Shown: positions 1 through 7,951 of the stretch, in pieces
How positions within the stretch are numbered: the first letter of the stretch is position 1
Layout: every line of letters begins with the position of its first letter
Assembly (NCBI RefSeq): GCF_022601875.1
Contig: NZ_JAKVIP010000005.1
Location: forward strand, 1 to 64,000
DNA length: 64,000 nucleotides
Source of the DNA: Chryseobacterium sp. SSA4.19
GTDB lineage: Bacteria > Bacteroidota > Bacteroidia > Flavobacteriales > Weeksellaceae
Direction: 5' to 3'
Position numbers and translations under genes: made by a program
The notes under the pieces: model-generated
What the model saw: only the letters and a program-made list of their open reading frames with translations
Told to the model about the DNA's origin: nothing
Database searches by the model: none

Positions 1-43
1 TTTTTCTATTTTTTAGTAACGAACTAAAATCTACTCAAACAAA

Positions 44-77
44 GAATCCGTCTCACTTTTAGTTGTGAGACGGATTC
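44..77 (-). terminator. Intrinsic terminator after holin-like gene
   Basis: A perfect 13-bp inverted repeat (GAATCCGTCTCAC / GTGAGACGGATTC) has an 8-nt loop and lies 17 nt beyond the stop codon of the minus-strand gene at 95-439. On the minus strand the stem runs into a T-rich stretch. The hairpin could also stop transcription arriving from the left. Confidence 0.75.
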
Positions 78-94
78 ATGTTGTAAAATTCAAA

Positions 95-439
95 TTAATC
101 TTTATCTCCAAACATCGAATTGGCAAGAGAGGTAATAATGGAGAGCAAAATACTGAATATGAATGCCCACCAGAACCCGTCAACCACCATACTGTCGATA
201 AAATAATCGGCAATCAGAATAATGACTGCGTTTATAACCAGCGTAAACAGTCCCAATGTAATAATTGTCAAAGGCAGACCTAAAAGTTTCAGTACCGGTT
301 TTACAATCAGGTTTAAAATTCCCAGGACTATAGAGAAAATAATAGCGCCTCCAAATCCTGAAAAATGCACACCCGGCAGAATCATAGTCAGAAGATAGGC
401 CACAATGGCGGTGACCAGCAATCGGATAATTAAATTCAT
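95..439 (-). CDS. Phage holin family / YvlD-like membrane protein
   Basis: This 114-residue protein is almost entirely hydrophobic, with about four membrane segments (roughly residues 4-24, 28-50, 55-78 and 84-106) and a short charged C-terminus. Order and length match the YvlD (COG1950, 'phage holin family') membrane proteins, including the central NLIVKPVLKLLGLPLTIITL region. The role of these proteins is not well known; in Bacillus YvlD belongs to an envelope-stress operon. There are no phage genes nearby, so it is a cellular gene rather than a lysis cassette. It ends just before a strong terminator hairpin and follows the thioesterase gene on the same strand (82-bp gap). Confidence 0.8.
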   Translation of the reverse strand: MNLIIRLLVTAIVAYLLTMILPGVHFSGFGGAIIFSIVLGILNLIVKPVLKLLGLPLTIITLGLFTLVINAVIILIADYFIDSMVVDGFWWAFIFSILLSIITSLANSMFGDKD

Positions 440-521
440 ATTTGATTTTTTTATTGTTTAAAAAGTATTTCTGTGCAAAACGTATTCCACTTATGAGGCG
501 GAAATTCATCTGTAATAGCTG

Positions 522-944
522 TTATTTTATCTTCATCATCGTGACTAAAGAAGTCGCCACATGGCTCTCTGATGTTCCGTTTTCATCAACGGTATAAATC
601 TCAGTCCTGATCACACTGATTTTTGCACCGCCTTTTATCACATACGATTTTGAAATCAGGGCATCGCCCATAGCAGGCCTCAGATAATTTACTTTCAGTT
701 CTACCGTCACCACATAGCAGTCTTCTTCATAGTGGCTTACTGCTGCATATCCTGAAGATACGTCTACCAGGGAAGCAATCATGGCTCCGTTAAACATTCC
801 CGCTTTTCTGGTCATCAGTTCCATTTTCGGAATTTTAATGGAGATGAAATCCGTTTCTGCTTCCAGCAATTCCGCTTTGTAAAACCGTAAGGTTTCGGAA
901 CGGCTGAAACTGCCGGTGATGAGTTGTCTTTTCTCTGGTGTCAT
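522..944 (-). CDS. PaaI-family hotdog thioesterase
   Basis: The 140-residue protein has the single hotdog-fold pattern of PaaI/YbgC-like acyl-CoA thioesterases: a central helix region with GMFNGAMIASLVDVSSGYAA (about residues 49-68), followed by the strand motif VVTVELKVNYLRPA. The catalytic acidic residue is expected in the helix segment (the Asp of LVDVSS). Likely reaction: hydrolysis of an acyl- or aryl-CoA thioester in the cytoplasm. The substrate cannot be read from sequence. It lies 82 bp upstream of the holin-like gene on the same strand and may be cotranscribed with it. Confidence 0.8.
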   Translation of the reverse strand: MTPEKRQLITGSFSRSETLRFYKAELLEAETDFISIKIPKMELMTRKAGMFNGAMIASLVDVSSGYAAVSHYEEDCYVVTVELKVNYLRPAMGDALISKSYVIKGGAKISVIRTEIYTVDENGTSESHVATSLVTMMKIK

Positions 945-1058
945 TGTATTGATTTACCACAAAGGTAGAGACAAATTAAGAAATATGACCACGCGGGCGG
1001 TATGAATATTAACACACTTCACGAGCATCAGCATGACCTCTTTAAGTTTTAGATTGAT

Positions 1059-3179
1059 TTACATGAGAACTGCTGCAAAGTTTTCATCCAAAGATAAAAC
1101 ACCTTCCGTTACGCTTCCAGGATGTGTACTGAAGCCTTTCAATTTTGAAGTTTTTCCTTTCAGCACGAGATCCATCAGCTGCTTATCTGAAATCTTCTTG
1201 CCGAACATATCAAAGTTCACTTTAAAGCCGCAGTTTTTAAAATCAGAGCATCCAACAGCCGTTTTCCCCTTCATCAGATGATGCTGTCTGCATTTCGGGC
1301 ATTGGGTTTCTTCCCACGACTGCAGCTCTTTTTTTACAGCGGGTTCACGCTTTTTCTTTTCTACTACTTTTTCCTCCTCCTGAAGGGTAATGACTTTTCC
1401 TTTTCCGTACACCACTTTATCGGTAAGTTCCGTAACCATGCGGATCAGTTCTTCCTTAAACTGATTGGCTTCATATTCGCCTTTTTCAATCCTGCGCAGT
1501 TTCGATTCCCACTCTCCGGTCAGTTCAGGACTTTTCAGCAGCTCGTCTTCAATGGTGTCGATCAGCTGGATTCCGGTTGGCGTGGCAATCAGGTTCTTTC
1601 TTTTCTTTTCTATATATTTTCTTTTAAAAAGCGTCTCAATAATGTTGGCGCGCGTAGAAGGCCTTCCGATGCCGTTATTTTTCAGCATTTCCCGAAGCTC
1701 TTCGTCCTCCACCTGCTTTCCTGCGGTTTCCATCGCCCTGAGCAAGGTGGCTTCGGTATACGGTTTTGGCGGCGAGGTTTTCCCCTGGTGGATCATCGGG
1801 TCATGCGGACCGGTTTCCCCGGCGATAAATTCAGGAATCGTCTGTTCTTCTTCTTTGTCCTTTTCTTTGTCAGCAGGTTCTTCTTTAGGTTCTTTGGCAT
1901 AGACGGTTCTCCATCCCGGTTCCAGGATCTGTTTACCGCTCGTTTTGAAAGGAATTGTTCCTACCTTTCCTTCCACTAAGGTATTTGAAATTTTACATTC
2001 AGGATAAAAAACGGCGATAAAGCGTTTGGCCACCAGATCATAAATCAGTTTTTCCTCCCGGGTCAGATTCTCGGAAGGTGGAACTTCGGTCGGGATAATA
2101 GCATGGTGATCGGTTACTTTTGCATCGTCAAAAACAGCTTTGGATTTCTGGATCGGTGCCTGCAGCAAAGGGGAAATAAGATCCTGGTAGAAAGTCATTT
2201 TCGTAAGAATGCCTTCAATTTTCGGATATAAGCTTTCGGATAGATAGGTCGTGTCTACACGTGGATAGGTGACATGCTTCTTCTCATAAAGGCTTTGGAT
2301 ATATTGCAAAGTGTTTTCTGCGGAATACCCATATTTCCTGTTGGCCTCCACCTGAAGACCCGTAAGGTCAAAAAGCCGCGGATTTTTTTCTTTTCCTTCC
2401 TTGATTTCAAAAGAGACGATCTCAAAAAGGTTCTCTTTAAGATAATCCAGTCCTTTTTCAGCACGTTCCTTTGTTTGTAAACGGTCAATAGCGGCCGTGA
2501 ACAGAACGTCACGGTAACGGGTTTTAAGTTCCCAGTATTCTTCAACGGTAAAAGCGTTAATTTCTTTCTGACGCTGCACCAGCATAGCCAATGTTGGTGT
2601 CTGTACCCTCCCGATAGACAGGACTGCTTTGTTACCGCCGAACTTTTTCGTGAACAATCTGGTTGCATTAATGCCCAGCAGCCAGTCGCCAATGGCTCTT
2701 GCATTGCCTGCGAGATACAAATTCTTATAATTTTCGGCAGGTTTTAAATTTTCAAAACCTTCTTTGATGGCTTCTTCCGTAAGGGATGAAATCCACAGGC
2801 GCCGTACCGGCTTATCACATTTTGCTTTCTGCAGTACCCACCTTTGAATGAGCTCTCCTTCCTGTCCGGCATCCCCGCAGTTGATGACCTCATCACATTC
2901 TTCGACCAATCTTTCGATCACTTTAAACTGGTTTTCCACTCCTTTGTTCGGAATGAGCTTAATCCCAAAGTTGTTGGGAATAATAGGCAGCAGGAACAGG
3001 TTCCAGGATTTAAACTGGGGACCATAGTCGTGAGGCTCTTTTAAAGTACAGAGATGCCCGAACGTCCATGTCACACAGTATCCATTACCCTCCATATAGC
3101 CCTGTTTGGGCATGGTAGCACCCAATACTTTGGCAATATCTCTGGCAACACTGGGTTTTTCGGCAATACAAAGTTTCAT
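1059..3179 (-). CDS. topB: DNA topoisomerase III (type IA)
   Basis: The 706-residue protein is a type IA topoisomerase that relaxes or decatenates DNA through a 5'-phosphotyrosine. The start MKLCIAEKPSVARDIA is the TOPRIM entry, the TOPRIM acidic motif reads GDAGQEGE at residues 102-109, and the active-site tyrosine is Y305 in THVTYPRVDTT-type context (KHVTYPRVDTTYLS). GIGRPSTRANIIETL is the conserved late motif. The C-terminus carries one zinc-finger-like patch (CPKC ... CSDFKNC). The second Asp of the usual DxD TOPRIM pair is Gly here. Length fits chromosomal topB of Bacteroidetes. Transcribed alone, with a lysine-rich linker around residues 450-460 and 620-640. Confidence 0.95.
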   Translation of the reverse strand: MKLCIAEKPSVARDIAKVLGATMPKQGYMEGNGYCVTWTFGHLCTLKEPHDYGPQFKSWNLFLLPIIPNNFGIKLIPNKGVENQFKVIERLVEECDEVINCGDAGQEGELIQRWVLQKAKCDKPVRRLWISSLTEEAIKEGFENLKPAENYKNLYLAGNARAIGDWLLGINATRLFTKKFGGNKAVLSIGRVQTPTLAMLVQRQKEINAFTVEEYWELKTRYRDVLFTAAIDRLQTKERAEKGLDYLKENLFEIVSFEIKEGKEKNPRLFDLTGLQVEANRKYGYSAENTLQYIQSLYEKKHVTYPRVDTTYLSESLYPKIEGILTKMTFYQDLISPLLQAPIQKSKAVFDDAKVTDHHAIIPTEVPPSENLTREEKLIYDLVAKRFIAVFYPECKISNTLVEGKVGTIPFKTSGKQILEPGWRTVYAKEPKEEPADKEKDKEEEQTIPEFIAGETGPHDPMIHQGKTSPPKPYTEATLLRAMETAGKQVEDEELREMLKNNGIGRPSTRANIIETLFKRKYIEKKRKNLIATPTGIQLIDTIEDELLKSPELTGEWESKLRRIEKGEYEANQFKEELIRMVTELTDKVVYGKGKVITLQEEEKVVEKKKREPAVKKELQSWEETQCPKCRQHHLMKGKTAVGCSDFKNCGFKVNFDMFGKKISDKQLMDLVLKGKTSKLKGFSTHPGSVTEGVLSLDENFAAVLM

Positions 3180-3331
3180 GAAGGTCTCGGGATTTTGAAG
3201 AGGGCAAAATTCGGGATTTTTTTTTAATTAAACTATTTATAAAATTCTGTCCGACTAAATTAACCTTCCTGAATAAGAAAGGGATCTGCAATATGTTTCA
3301 TTTACAAATACATCCTGTGCTTCTTCAATAT

Positions 3332-4942
3332 TTACAAATGTTTATTCGCGGTAATCTTAAGCTCATTCAGATCTACCTGGGATTCAGCTTTCCGGATTTC
3401 ATCATCGCTGAACTGTTTGCTGCGTTTCATGGCGAATAATTCTTTTCGCTGCAGGGCAAAAATATCAAGCATAATTTCATGATATTCTTTTAAATCTTTT
3501 TGCCTGTTGGTACACTGCTCCATCGAACTGATATGATTCTGATGGAGTATGATATCGTTTTCCAGTGTATTCCGCAGGTTTTCCACCAGGCTGTTGTTCT
3601 GTAGACTGGCTGCATATTTTTCATTGATCCGGTTTACGGCAAGCTGATCCAGCCTGATCTGTATTCCGGCCTGCTGCTCATGGGAAGGGGCAATAGGATC
3701 GATCTCTCCGATATTGACTAATTTAATAATCAAAGGCAGGGTAAGTCCCTGAAAAACCAAGGTTACAAAAATGACGATAAAGGTGATAAAAATAATCAGG
3801 TTCCTCATTGGGAATTCAGACTGCTCGTTCATCATCACCGGGATTGAGAGTGCCGTAGCCAGAGAAACCACGCCCCGCATTCCGGCCCAGCCGATGATCA
3901 AAGGATTTTTCCAGCCGGGAGAAGGATCCCGACGCACTTTTGAGCTCAGCCATCTTGGAATATGAGCCACGGGATAAATCCATAACAGGCGTACTACAAT
4001 GACAATAAGGCTGATGATCAGGCCATATTTAATCCCTTCCATAAGAGAGGTCTCGCCCAGCCCGCTGATGATCTCAGGAAGCTCAAGCCCGATCAATACG
4101 AAAACCAGAGCATTCATTACAAAAATCAGCGTATTCCAGACGCCGAGCATATTGACCCTTGTGGTTCCTGTTTTGAAAATCTCGTGGGAACGGAAAGACA
4201 TAAAGAGCCCGCCGCTCACCACGGCCATCACCCCTGAAAAATGAAAATGTTCTGCAGACAGGAATAAGACATAGGGCGTCATTACGGTTAAAGCCGCATC
4301 AATGGCCGGCGTTGTCGGTAAAAAACGATGGATCGCATAGAAGATATGGGCACCCGCAATCCCTACAACAATTCCCATCCCTGCCACCAGGAAAAACTGC
4401 CCGGCAGCTTCCTGCATGGAAAACATCCCGGTCATGACGGCAGCCAGTGCAAACCTGAAAACGATCAGTGAGGACGCATCGTTGATCAGACTTTCTCCTT
4501 CCAGCATTGCCAGTGTACGTTTTGGAACTTTCAGTCCTTTCAGTACCGTAGTAGCAGCCACGGCATCAGGCGGTGAAACAATCCCTCCCAGCAGAAATCC
4601 CAAAGCCAGGGTAAAGCCCGGAATCAATGCCTGTGAAGCGTACGCTACCACCAGTGATGTCAGGAAAACCAACCCGAAAGCCAGTAAACCGATGGTACGC
4701 TTCCATTTCCAGAAATCATTCCAGGAAGTATACCATGCGGCTTCGTACAAAAGCGGCGGCAGGAAAATTAAAAATATAATTTCAGGATCCAGTTTCAGAA
4801 CAGGAACCCCGGGAATCACACTGATTCCAAGCCCTGCCAAAACCAGGAATATCGGATACGCAATCCTGATGCGCTGAGCCAGCATGACCAGCATCATGAC
4901 GAGTAATAAAAGTCCGAGAATGAGAAGGAGTTGTTCGTGCAT
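3332..4942 (-). CDS. CPA1-family Na+/H+ antiporter
   Basis: The 536-residue protein has about 12 membrane segments over residues 1-410 and a charged cytoplasmic tail to 536. It carries the CPA1 signatures FLPPLLYEAAW (about 60-70), GGIVSPPDAVAAT (about 118-130) with the ion-binding Asp, and LEGESLINDASSLIVFRFA. It should exchange cytoplasmic Na+ for external protons in the inner membrane for pH and sodium homeostasis. The C-terminal helices look soluble and may be regulatory. The start at 4942 gives a short periplasmic N-terminus before the first helix. It is monocistronic by spacing. Confidence 0.9.
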   Translation of the reverse strand: MHEQLLLILGLLLLVMMLVMLAQRIRIAYPIFLVLAGLGISVIPGVPVLKLDPEIIFLIFLPPLLYEAAWYTSWNDFWKWKRTIGLLAFGLVFLTSLVVAYASQALIPGFTLALGFLLGGIVSPPDAVAATTVLKGLKVPKRTLAMLEGESLINDASSLIVFRFALAAVMTGMFSMQEAAGQFFLVAGMGIVVGIAGAHIFYAIHRFLPTTPAIDAALTVMTPYVLFLSAEHFHFSGVMAVVSGGLFMSFRSHEIFKTGTTRVNMLGVWNTLIFVMNALVFVLIGLELPEIISGLGETSLMEGIKYGLIISLIVIVVRLLWIYPVAHIPRWLSSKVRRDPSPGWKNPLIIGWAGMRGVVSLATALSIPVMMNEQSEFPMRNLIIFITFIVIFVTLVFQGLTLPLIIKLVNIGEIDPIAPSHEQQAGIQIRLDQLAVNRINEKYAASLQNNSLVENLRNTLENDIILHQNHISSMEQCTNRQKDLKEYHEIMLDIFALQRKELFAMKRSKQFSDDEIRKAESQVDLNELKITANKHL

Positions 4943-5128
4943 TATTTGTTTTATTTTCCGGTTCAGTCTTTTCCGGTAACTGTAATATTCCTGATATGTA
5001 AGGCTGAAATATATAAAAAATATCGTTCAGAAAAATATCAGTTTTCAGAGTTATGGTGTATTCTACTCAACAGCTTTTACTGATAATTAATCAGGTTTCG
5101 CAGATGATTAGCTCTTGATTATTCCGTT

Positions 5129-5425
5129 TTACAATGCTTCTTTCATCCATACATCATTGTATTCTTCAGGATGACGTTTGAACTGACCGTGAACATACGG
5201 ACACAAGGGTACAATTTTTAAATCGTGGGTTCTGGCATAGGAAACCAGCTCATTCAGTAATAATCTGGCAAAACCCTTTCCTTCATATTGCTGATCAACT
5301 TCTGTATGATATACCGTTAATTTTTCCCCGATCACAGAGATGTCCATTTTTCCCGCTTTGTTGCCGTCCGAAAAAAGCTGAACTTCCCCTTTTACATTTT
5401 CTAAAACTACTGTTGTTATTTCCAT
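5129..5425 (-). CDS. Small GNAT-like N-acetyltransferase (YjdJ type)
   Basis: The 98-residue protein starting MEITTVVLENVKGEV is a minimal GNAT-fold acetyltransferase of the COG2388 type. The acetyl-CoA loop is visible as QYEGKGFARLLLNELVSYA (about residues 45-63), followed by the second signature CPYVHGQFKRHPEEYNDV. The internal ATG at 5425 is preferred over an in-frame ATG 45 bp upstream, because the longer N-terminus is basic and low-complexity and family members begin here. The substrate is unknown. The gene stands alone. Confidence 0.8.
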   Translation of the reverse strand: MEITTVVLENVKGEVQLFSDGNKAGKMDISVIGEKLTVYHTEVDQQYEGKGFARLLLNELVSYARTHDLKIVPLCPYVHGQFKRHPEEYNDVWMKEAL

Positions 5426-5624
5426 TGTTTTTGATTTTAATTGATTCTTCAAAATTAACAGCTTTACCAAAACGGATTGATGATCTATGGTAATTTATTC
5501 ATTATGATGACACATGGATAACAAATTTGGTTAAATGAATGTTTAAAATAATTTCGCTTTGTCTAAAAGCTGTTCAGGAAATGCAAGTTTAAATTGTATA
5601 GCCGATTTTAAGCTTTATTTATAA

Positions 5625-5691
5625 ATACGCTCACAGATGTAACAGATCCAGCAGATTTTATTTGCATTGACATCTGCGTAATCACCATAAT
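5625..5691. repeat. Dispersed intergenic repeat, copy A
   Basis: This 67-bp intergenic segment closely matches 44720-44789. Both begin ATACGCTC, share GATCCAGCAGATTTT and end TAATCA-CCATAAT, with small substitutions and 1-2 base indels (about 80 percent identity by eye). It lies in the otherwise gene-free, AT-rich stretch 5426-5862. In the opposite orientation it reads as the 'ATTACGCAGAT ... AATCTGCTGGATCTG' type of repeat common in Flavobacteriia intergenic DNA. No coding capacity is seen. Confidence 0.6.
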
Positions 5692-5863
5692 CTGCCGGAT
5701 ATTACATTCTCCAGTTATAATACGTTCTTAATATCATTCTAAAAAATTATAATCAAACGCTTAAATACATTTTAAATCATTAATAATCAAAGAATTAAAA
5801 TCTGTATGGAAATTTATTATAAAAAAGTCTACTTTTTTAGTGGACTAATTTAATTTTATGTAC

Positions 5864-5871
5864 TATCTTTG
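5864..5871 (+). promoter_or_regulatory. -7 element for the met leader (TATCTTTG)
   Basis: TATCTTTG fits the Bacteroidetes TAnnTTTG -7 consensus. No perfect TTG -33 element is seen; the best candidate is AGTGG near 5840. The expected transcript start is about 5876-5879, at the 5' edge of the long-range stem enclosing the Met/Cys leader peptide. Confidence 0.55.
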
Positions 5872-5892
5872 CCGTCATAAGTAAGTAAGGAA

Positions 5893-5997
5893 ATGGAGAT
5901 GAAATCAAAATCCAAATACAATTCAATGAAGAACAGGAACATCAATCATATGATGATGTATTGCTGTATGCCTTTGTATGTGAATTTTAGTGGCTGA
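5893..5997 (+). CDS. Met/Cys-rich leader peptide (34 aa)
   Basis: This 34-codon ORF encodes seven methionines and two cysteines, with the dense core HMMMYCCMPLYVNF at residues 19-32. Three consecutive ATG codons (5950-5958) are followed by TAT TGC TGT ATG. An alternative start is the third codon (5899), better spaced from the AAGGA-like sequence at 5888-5892. The stop at 5995-5997 lies 27 nt before the terminator stem and 77 nt before metN. Such clustering of the amino acid imported by the downstream transporter is the hallmark of attenuator leader peptides. I do not know of a named family matching it. Confidence 0.7.
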   Translation: MEMKSKSKYNSMKNRNINHMMMYCCMPLYVNFSG

Positions 5998-6024
5998 CCT
6001 TACTTTTATTATGACATATTTTAT

Positions 6025-6055
6025 AAAGGCTTTACCACGTTGTAAAGCCTTTTTT
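6025..6055 (+). terminator. Attenuator terminator between leader peptide and metN
   Basis: A perfect 11-bp stem AAAGGCTTTAC / GTAAAGCCTTT (6025-6035 and 6042-6052) has a 6-nt loop and runs into a T tract ending at 6055. It lies between the leader ORF and the metN start at 6075, so it must be bypassed for metN expression. Confidence 0.85.
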
Positions 6056-6074
6056 AGTTAACAGAATTTCAAGC

Positions 6075-7103
6075 ATGATCGAAATAAAGAATATTTCAAA
6101 GACCTTTTACCAGAAGAAAAAGCCTTTCAAAGCGCTGGATGAGGTAAGCCTTACGGTTGAACAGGGTGACATTGTAGGCATCATAGGATTTTCGGGAGCC
6201 GGAAAAAGTACGCTCATCAGGACCGTTAATCTTCTTGAAAGGCCTGACAGCGGTAAGATTATCATTAACGGAAAAGATTTCACCTTATTAAACGATAGTC
6301 AGCTGGCCCGTGAAAGGAAAAAAATCGGAATGATTTTCCAGCATTTCAATCTTCTTTCTTCGAGGACGGTTTTTGAAAATATCGCGCTTCCTCTTGAGCT
6401 GGAACATTACAGCAAAGCTGATATCCATAAAAAAGTTAATGAACTGCTCAACATCGTAGGTCTTGAAGGTAAAGCACATGATTATCCCAAAAGCCTTTCA
6501 GGAGGACAAAAACAAAGAGTAGCCATTGCCAGGGCATTAGCGAACGATCCCTATCTCCTGCTCTGTGACGAGGCAACGAGCGCATTAGATCCTGCCACCA
6601 CTCAGTCGATTTTACAATTGCTGAGGGACATCAACCAAAGGTCCGGCATTACGATCCTGCTGATTACCCATGAAATGGAAGTTATTAAAACGGTCTGCAA
6701 CCATGTGGCTGTAATTGACAAAGGAAAATTATTACTTAAAGGAACGCTTGGTGAAGTTATTTCAGATAAAGAGCATCCGATCATCAAACAATTTTTAAAT
6801 ACCGGTGTTATGACAATCCCCCAGGAATTAAATAAAAAACTTCAAAAAGAACCCCAAAGCGGATTATTTCCACTGGTTGAAGTTGAACTTAATGAACATT
6901 TTTCTGTAGAAGAGCTGCTTTCCGTAGTGCATGACCAATATAAAATTCCCTATAAACTTCTGAAAGCGGATGTAGAATATCTTGGAAATTCCAATTTCGG
7001 GAAACTGCTGCTGCAGCTTCAGGGTAAAGAAGAAGAAAATCAAAAGGCCATTTATTATTTTAACCAGAATAAAATTCAAAATACGGTAAGAGGATATGCT
7101 TAA
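6075..7103 (+). CDS. metN: Methionine ABC transporter ATP-binding protein
   Basis: The 342-residue ATPase energises Met import from the inner-membrane face. It has the Walker A motif GFSGAGKST (about residues 36-44), signature LSGGQKQRVAIARA, Walker B LLCDEATSALD, and the H-loop ITHEM. After residue about 240 comes a C-terminal NIL domain (VEVELNEHFSVEELLSVV...), which in E. coli MetN binds Met and inhibits transport. Its end overlaps the metI start by 8 bp. The AUG is 20 nt after the attenuator terminator, so expression should depend on readthrough. Confidence 0.93.
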   Translation: MIEIKNISKTFYQKKKPFKALDEVSLTVEQGDIVGIIGFSGAGKSTLIRTVNLLERPDSGKIIINGKDFTLLNDSQLARERKKIGMIFQHFNLLSSRTVFENIALPLELEHYSKADIHKKVNELLNIVGLEGKAHDYPKSLSGGQKQRVAIARALANDPYLLLCDEATSALDPATTQSILQLLRDINQRSGITILLITHEMEVIKTVCNHVAVIDKGKLLLKGTLGEVISDKEHPIIKQFLNTGVMTIPQELNKKLQKEPQSGLFPLVEVELNEHFSVEELLSVVHDQYKIPYKLLKADVEYLGNSNFGKLLLQLQGKEEENQKAIYYFNQNKIQNTVRGYA

Positions 7104-7752
7104 TGATGCAGTGATGTCCCTTTTATCAAAGGGAATATGGGAAACGGTTTTTATGACCTTCGTCTCGGGATTTTTCGGGTTTGTCCTGGGACTACCTGTC
7201 GGAATTTTATTGTTCTTAACCAGAAAAGGACAATTATCGGAAAACAAGGTGTATAACAGGGTTCTTTCTGTTTTGGTAAATGTTTTCCGTTCCATTCCTT
7301 TTATTATTCTGATTGTCTGGATGATTCCATTCACCCGGAGCCTGATCGGAACTTCGATTGGGGTCTACGCAGCTTTGGTCCCGCTGAGTATCGGTGCCGC
7401 GCCTTTTATTGCAAGACTGGTTGAAAACAGCCTGCTGGAAATCCCGCAGGGCCTTATAGAAACGGCGAGAGCATTAGGAGCTACTCCCTTTCAGATCATC
7501 AGAAAAGTTTTATTGCCGGAAGCCCTGCCTTCACTGATTAATAATGCGACGATTACACTTATTACTCTGGTAGGCTATTCTGCAATGGGTGGTGCGGTAG
7601 GAGCCGGCGGACTGGGACAGATCGGATATCAATACGGATACATTGGGTATGATGCAGTAATTATGAATCTTGTTTTGGGATTATTGGTGGCCATCGTATT
7701 TATCATCCAGTTTTCCGGCGATCGACTGGCCAAAAGGTTCGACCACCGGTAG
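7096..7752 (+). CDS. metI: Methionine ABC transporter permease
   Basis: The 218-residue permease has five membrane segments and the MetI EAA loop (GLIETARALGATPFQIIRKVLLPEALPSL, around residues 115-145), which contacts MetN. The Gly-rich SAMGGAVGAGGLGQIGYQYGY motif near residue 175 is characteristic of D- and L-Met permeases. It overlaps metN by 8 bp, indicating translational coupling. The separation from metQ is unusually long (199 bp) and contains a hairpin. Confidence 0.93.
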   Translation: MLNDAVMSLLSKGIWETVFMTFVSGFFGFVLGLPVGILLFLTRKGQLSENKVYNRVLSVLVNVFRSIPFIILIVWMIPFTRSLIGTSIGVYAALVPLSIGAAPFIARLVENSLLEIPQGLIETARALGATPFQIIRKVLLPEALPSLINNATITLITLVGYSAMGGAVGAGGLGQIGYQYGYIGYDAVIMNLVLGLLVAIVFIIQFSGDRLAKRFDHR

Positions 7753-7864
7753 TCAGTCTATAATCTTTAGAAATTCCAGAGTGTTTATTAAACCTGTAAA
7801 ATATAATGTGAATGTAATGTAGTGTGGTGGACTGAATATTTCAGCCATCAGCGGTGAAAGGTTA

Positions 7865-7922
7865 AAGCAAAAAAGGTAAGCTATGATGAAGGTATGAATT
7901 TCCGGATGTTTCCTTTTTGCTT
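7865..7922 (+). promoter_or_regulatory. Intercistronic hairpin between metI and metQ
   Basis: AAGCAAAAAAGG (7865-7876) can pair with CCTTTTTGCTT (7912-7922), leaving one bulged A and a 35-nt loop. It lies 29 nt upstream of the metQ start, inside a 199-bp gap in an otherwise compact operon. It could be an mRNA-processing or stabilising element giving separate metQ levels. It is not a classical terminator because the T-run lies within the stem. Confidence 0.4.
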
Positions 7923-7951
7923 CTTCGCCGCTTTTAAAAAAATAATGTATT

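Larger units (their letters stand above)
5874..6055 (+). promoter_or_regulatory. Candidate Met/Cys transcription-attenuation leader of metNIQ
   Basis: The transcribed leader holds four readable parts. (1) A long-range stem encloses the small ORF: GTCATAA (5874-5880) pairs with TTATGAC (6009-6015), and AAGTAAGG (5883-5890) pairs with CCTTACTT (5998-6005). (2) The ORF itself is at 5893-5997. (3) A possible antiterminator: GCCTTTGTA (5970-5978), just after the last Met codon, can pair for 9 bp (one G-U) with TATAAAGGC (6022-6030), which includes the 5' arm of the terminator. (4) An intrinsic terminator follows at 6025-6055. The arrangement is that expected for ribosome-mediated attenuation sensing Met and perhaps Cys supply. 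Mechanism is inferred; the pairings are directly readable. Confidence 0.65.

Noticed and set aside
65..283. 72-codon plus-strand frame
   Set aside because: It is antisense to the holin-like gene and has no domain.
1278..1979. 233-codon open frame on the plus strand
   Set aside because: It lies wholly antisense to topB, whose catalytic motifs are intact, and its translation is rich in Phe/Leu as expected from the opposite strand of coding DNA.
5874..6055. SAM riboswitch before metN
   Set aside because: No SAM-I, SAM-II or SAM-III core was recognisable, and the region is occupied by an open Met/Cys-rich leader ORF with a competing terminator, which explains the layout better.
7820..7900. Second leader peptide in the metI-metQ gap
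   Set aside because: Candidate starts in the gap reach a stop within a few codons and have no Met or Cys cluster.
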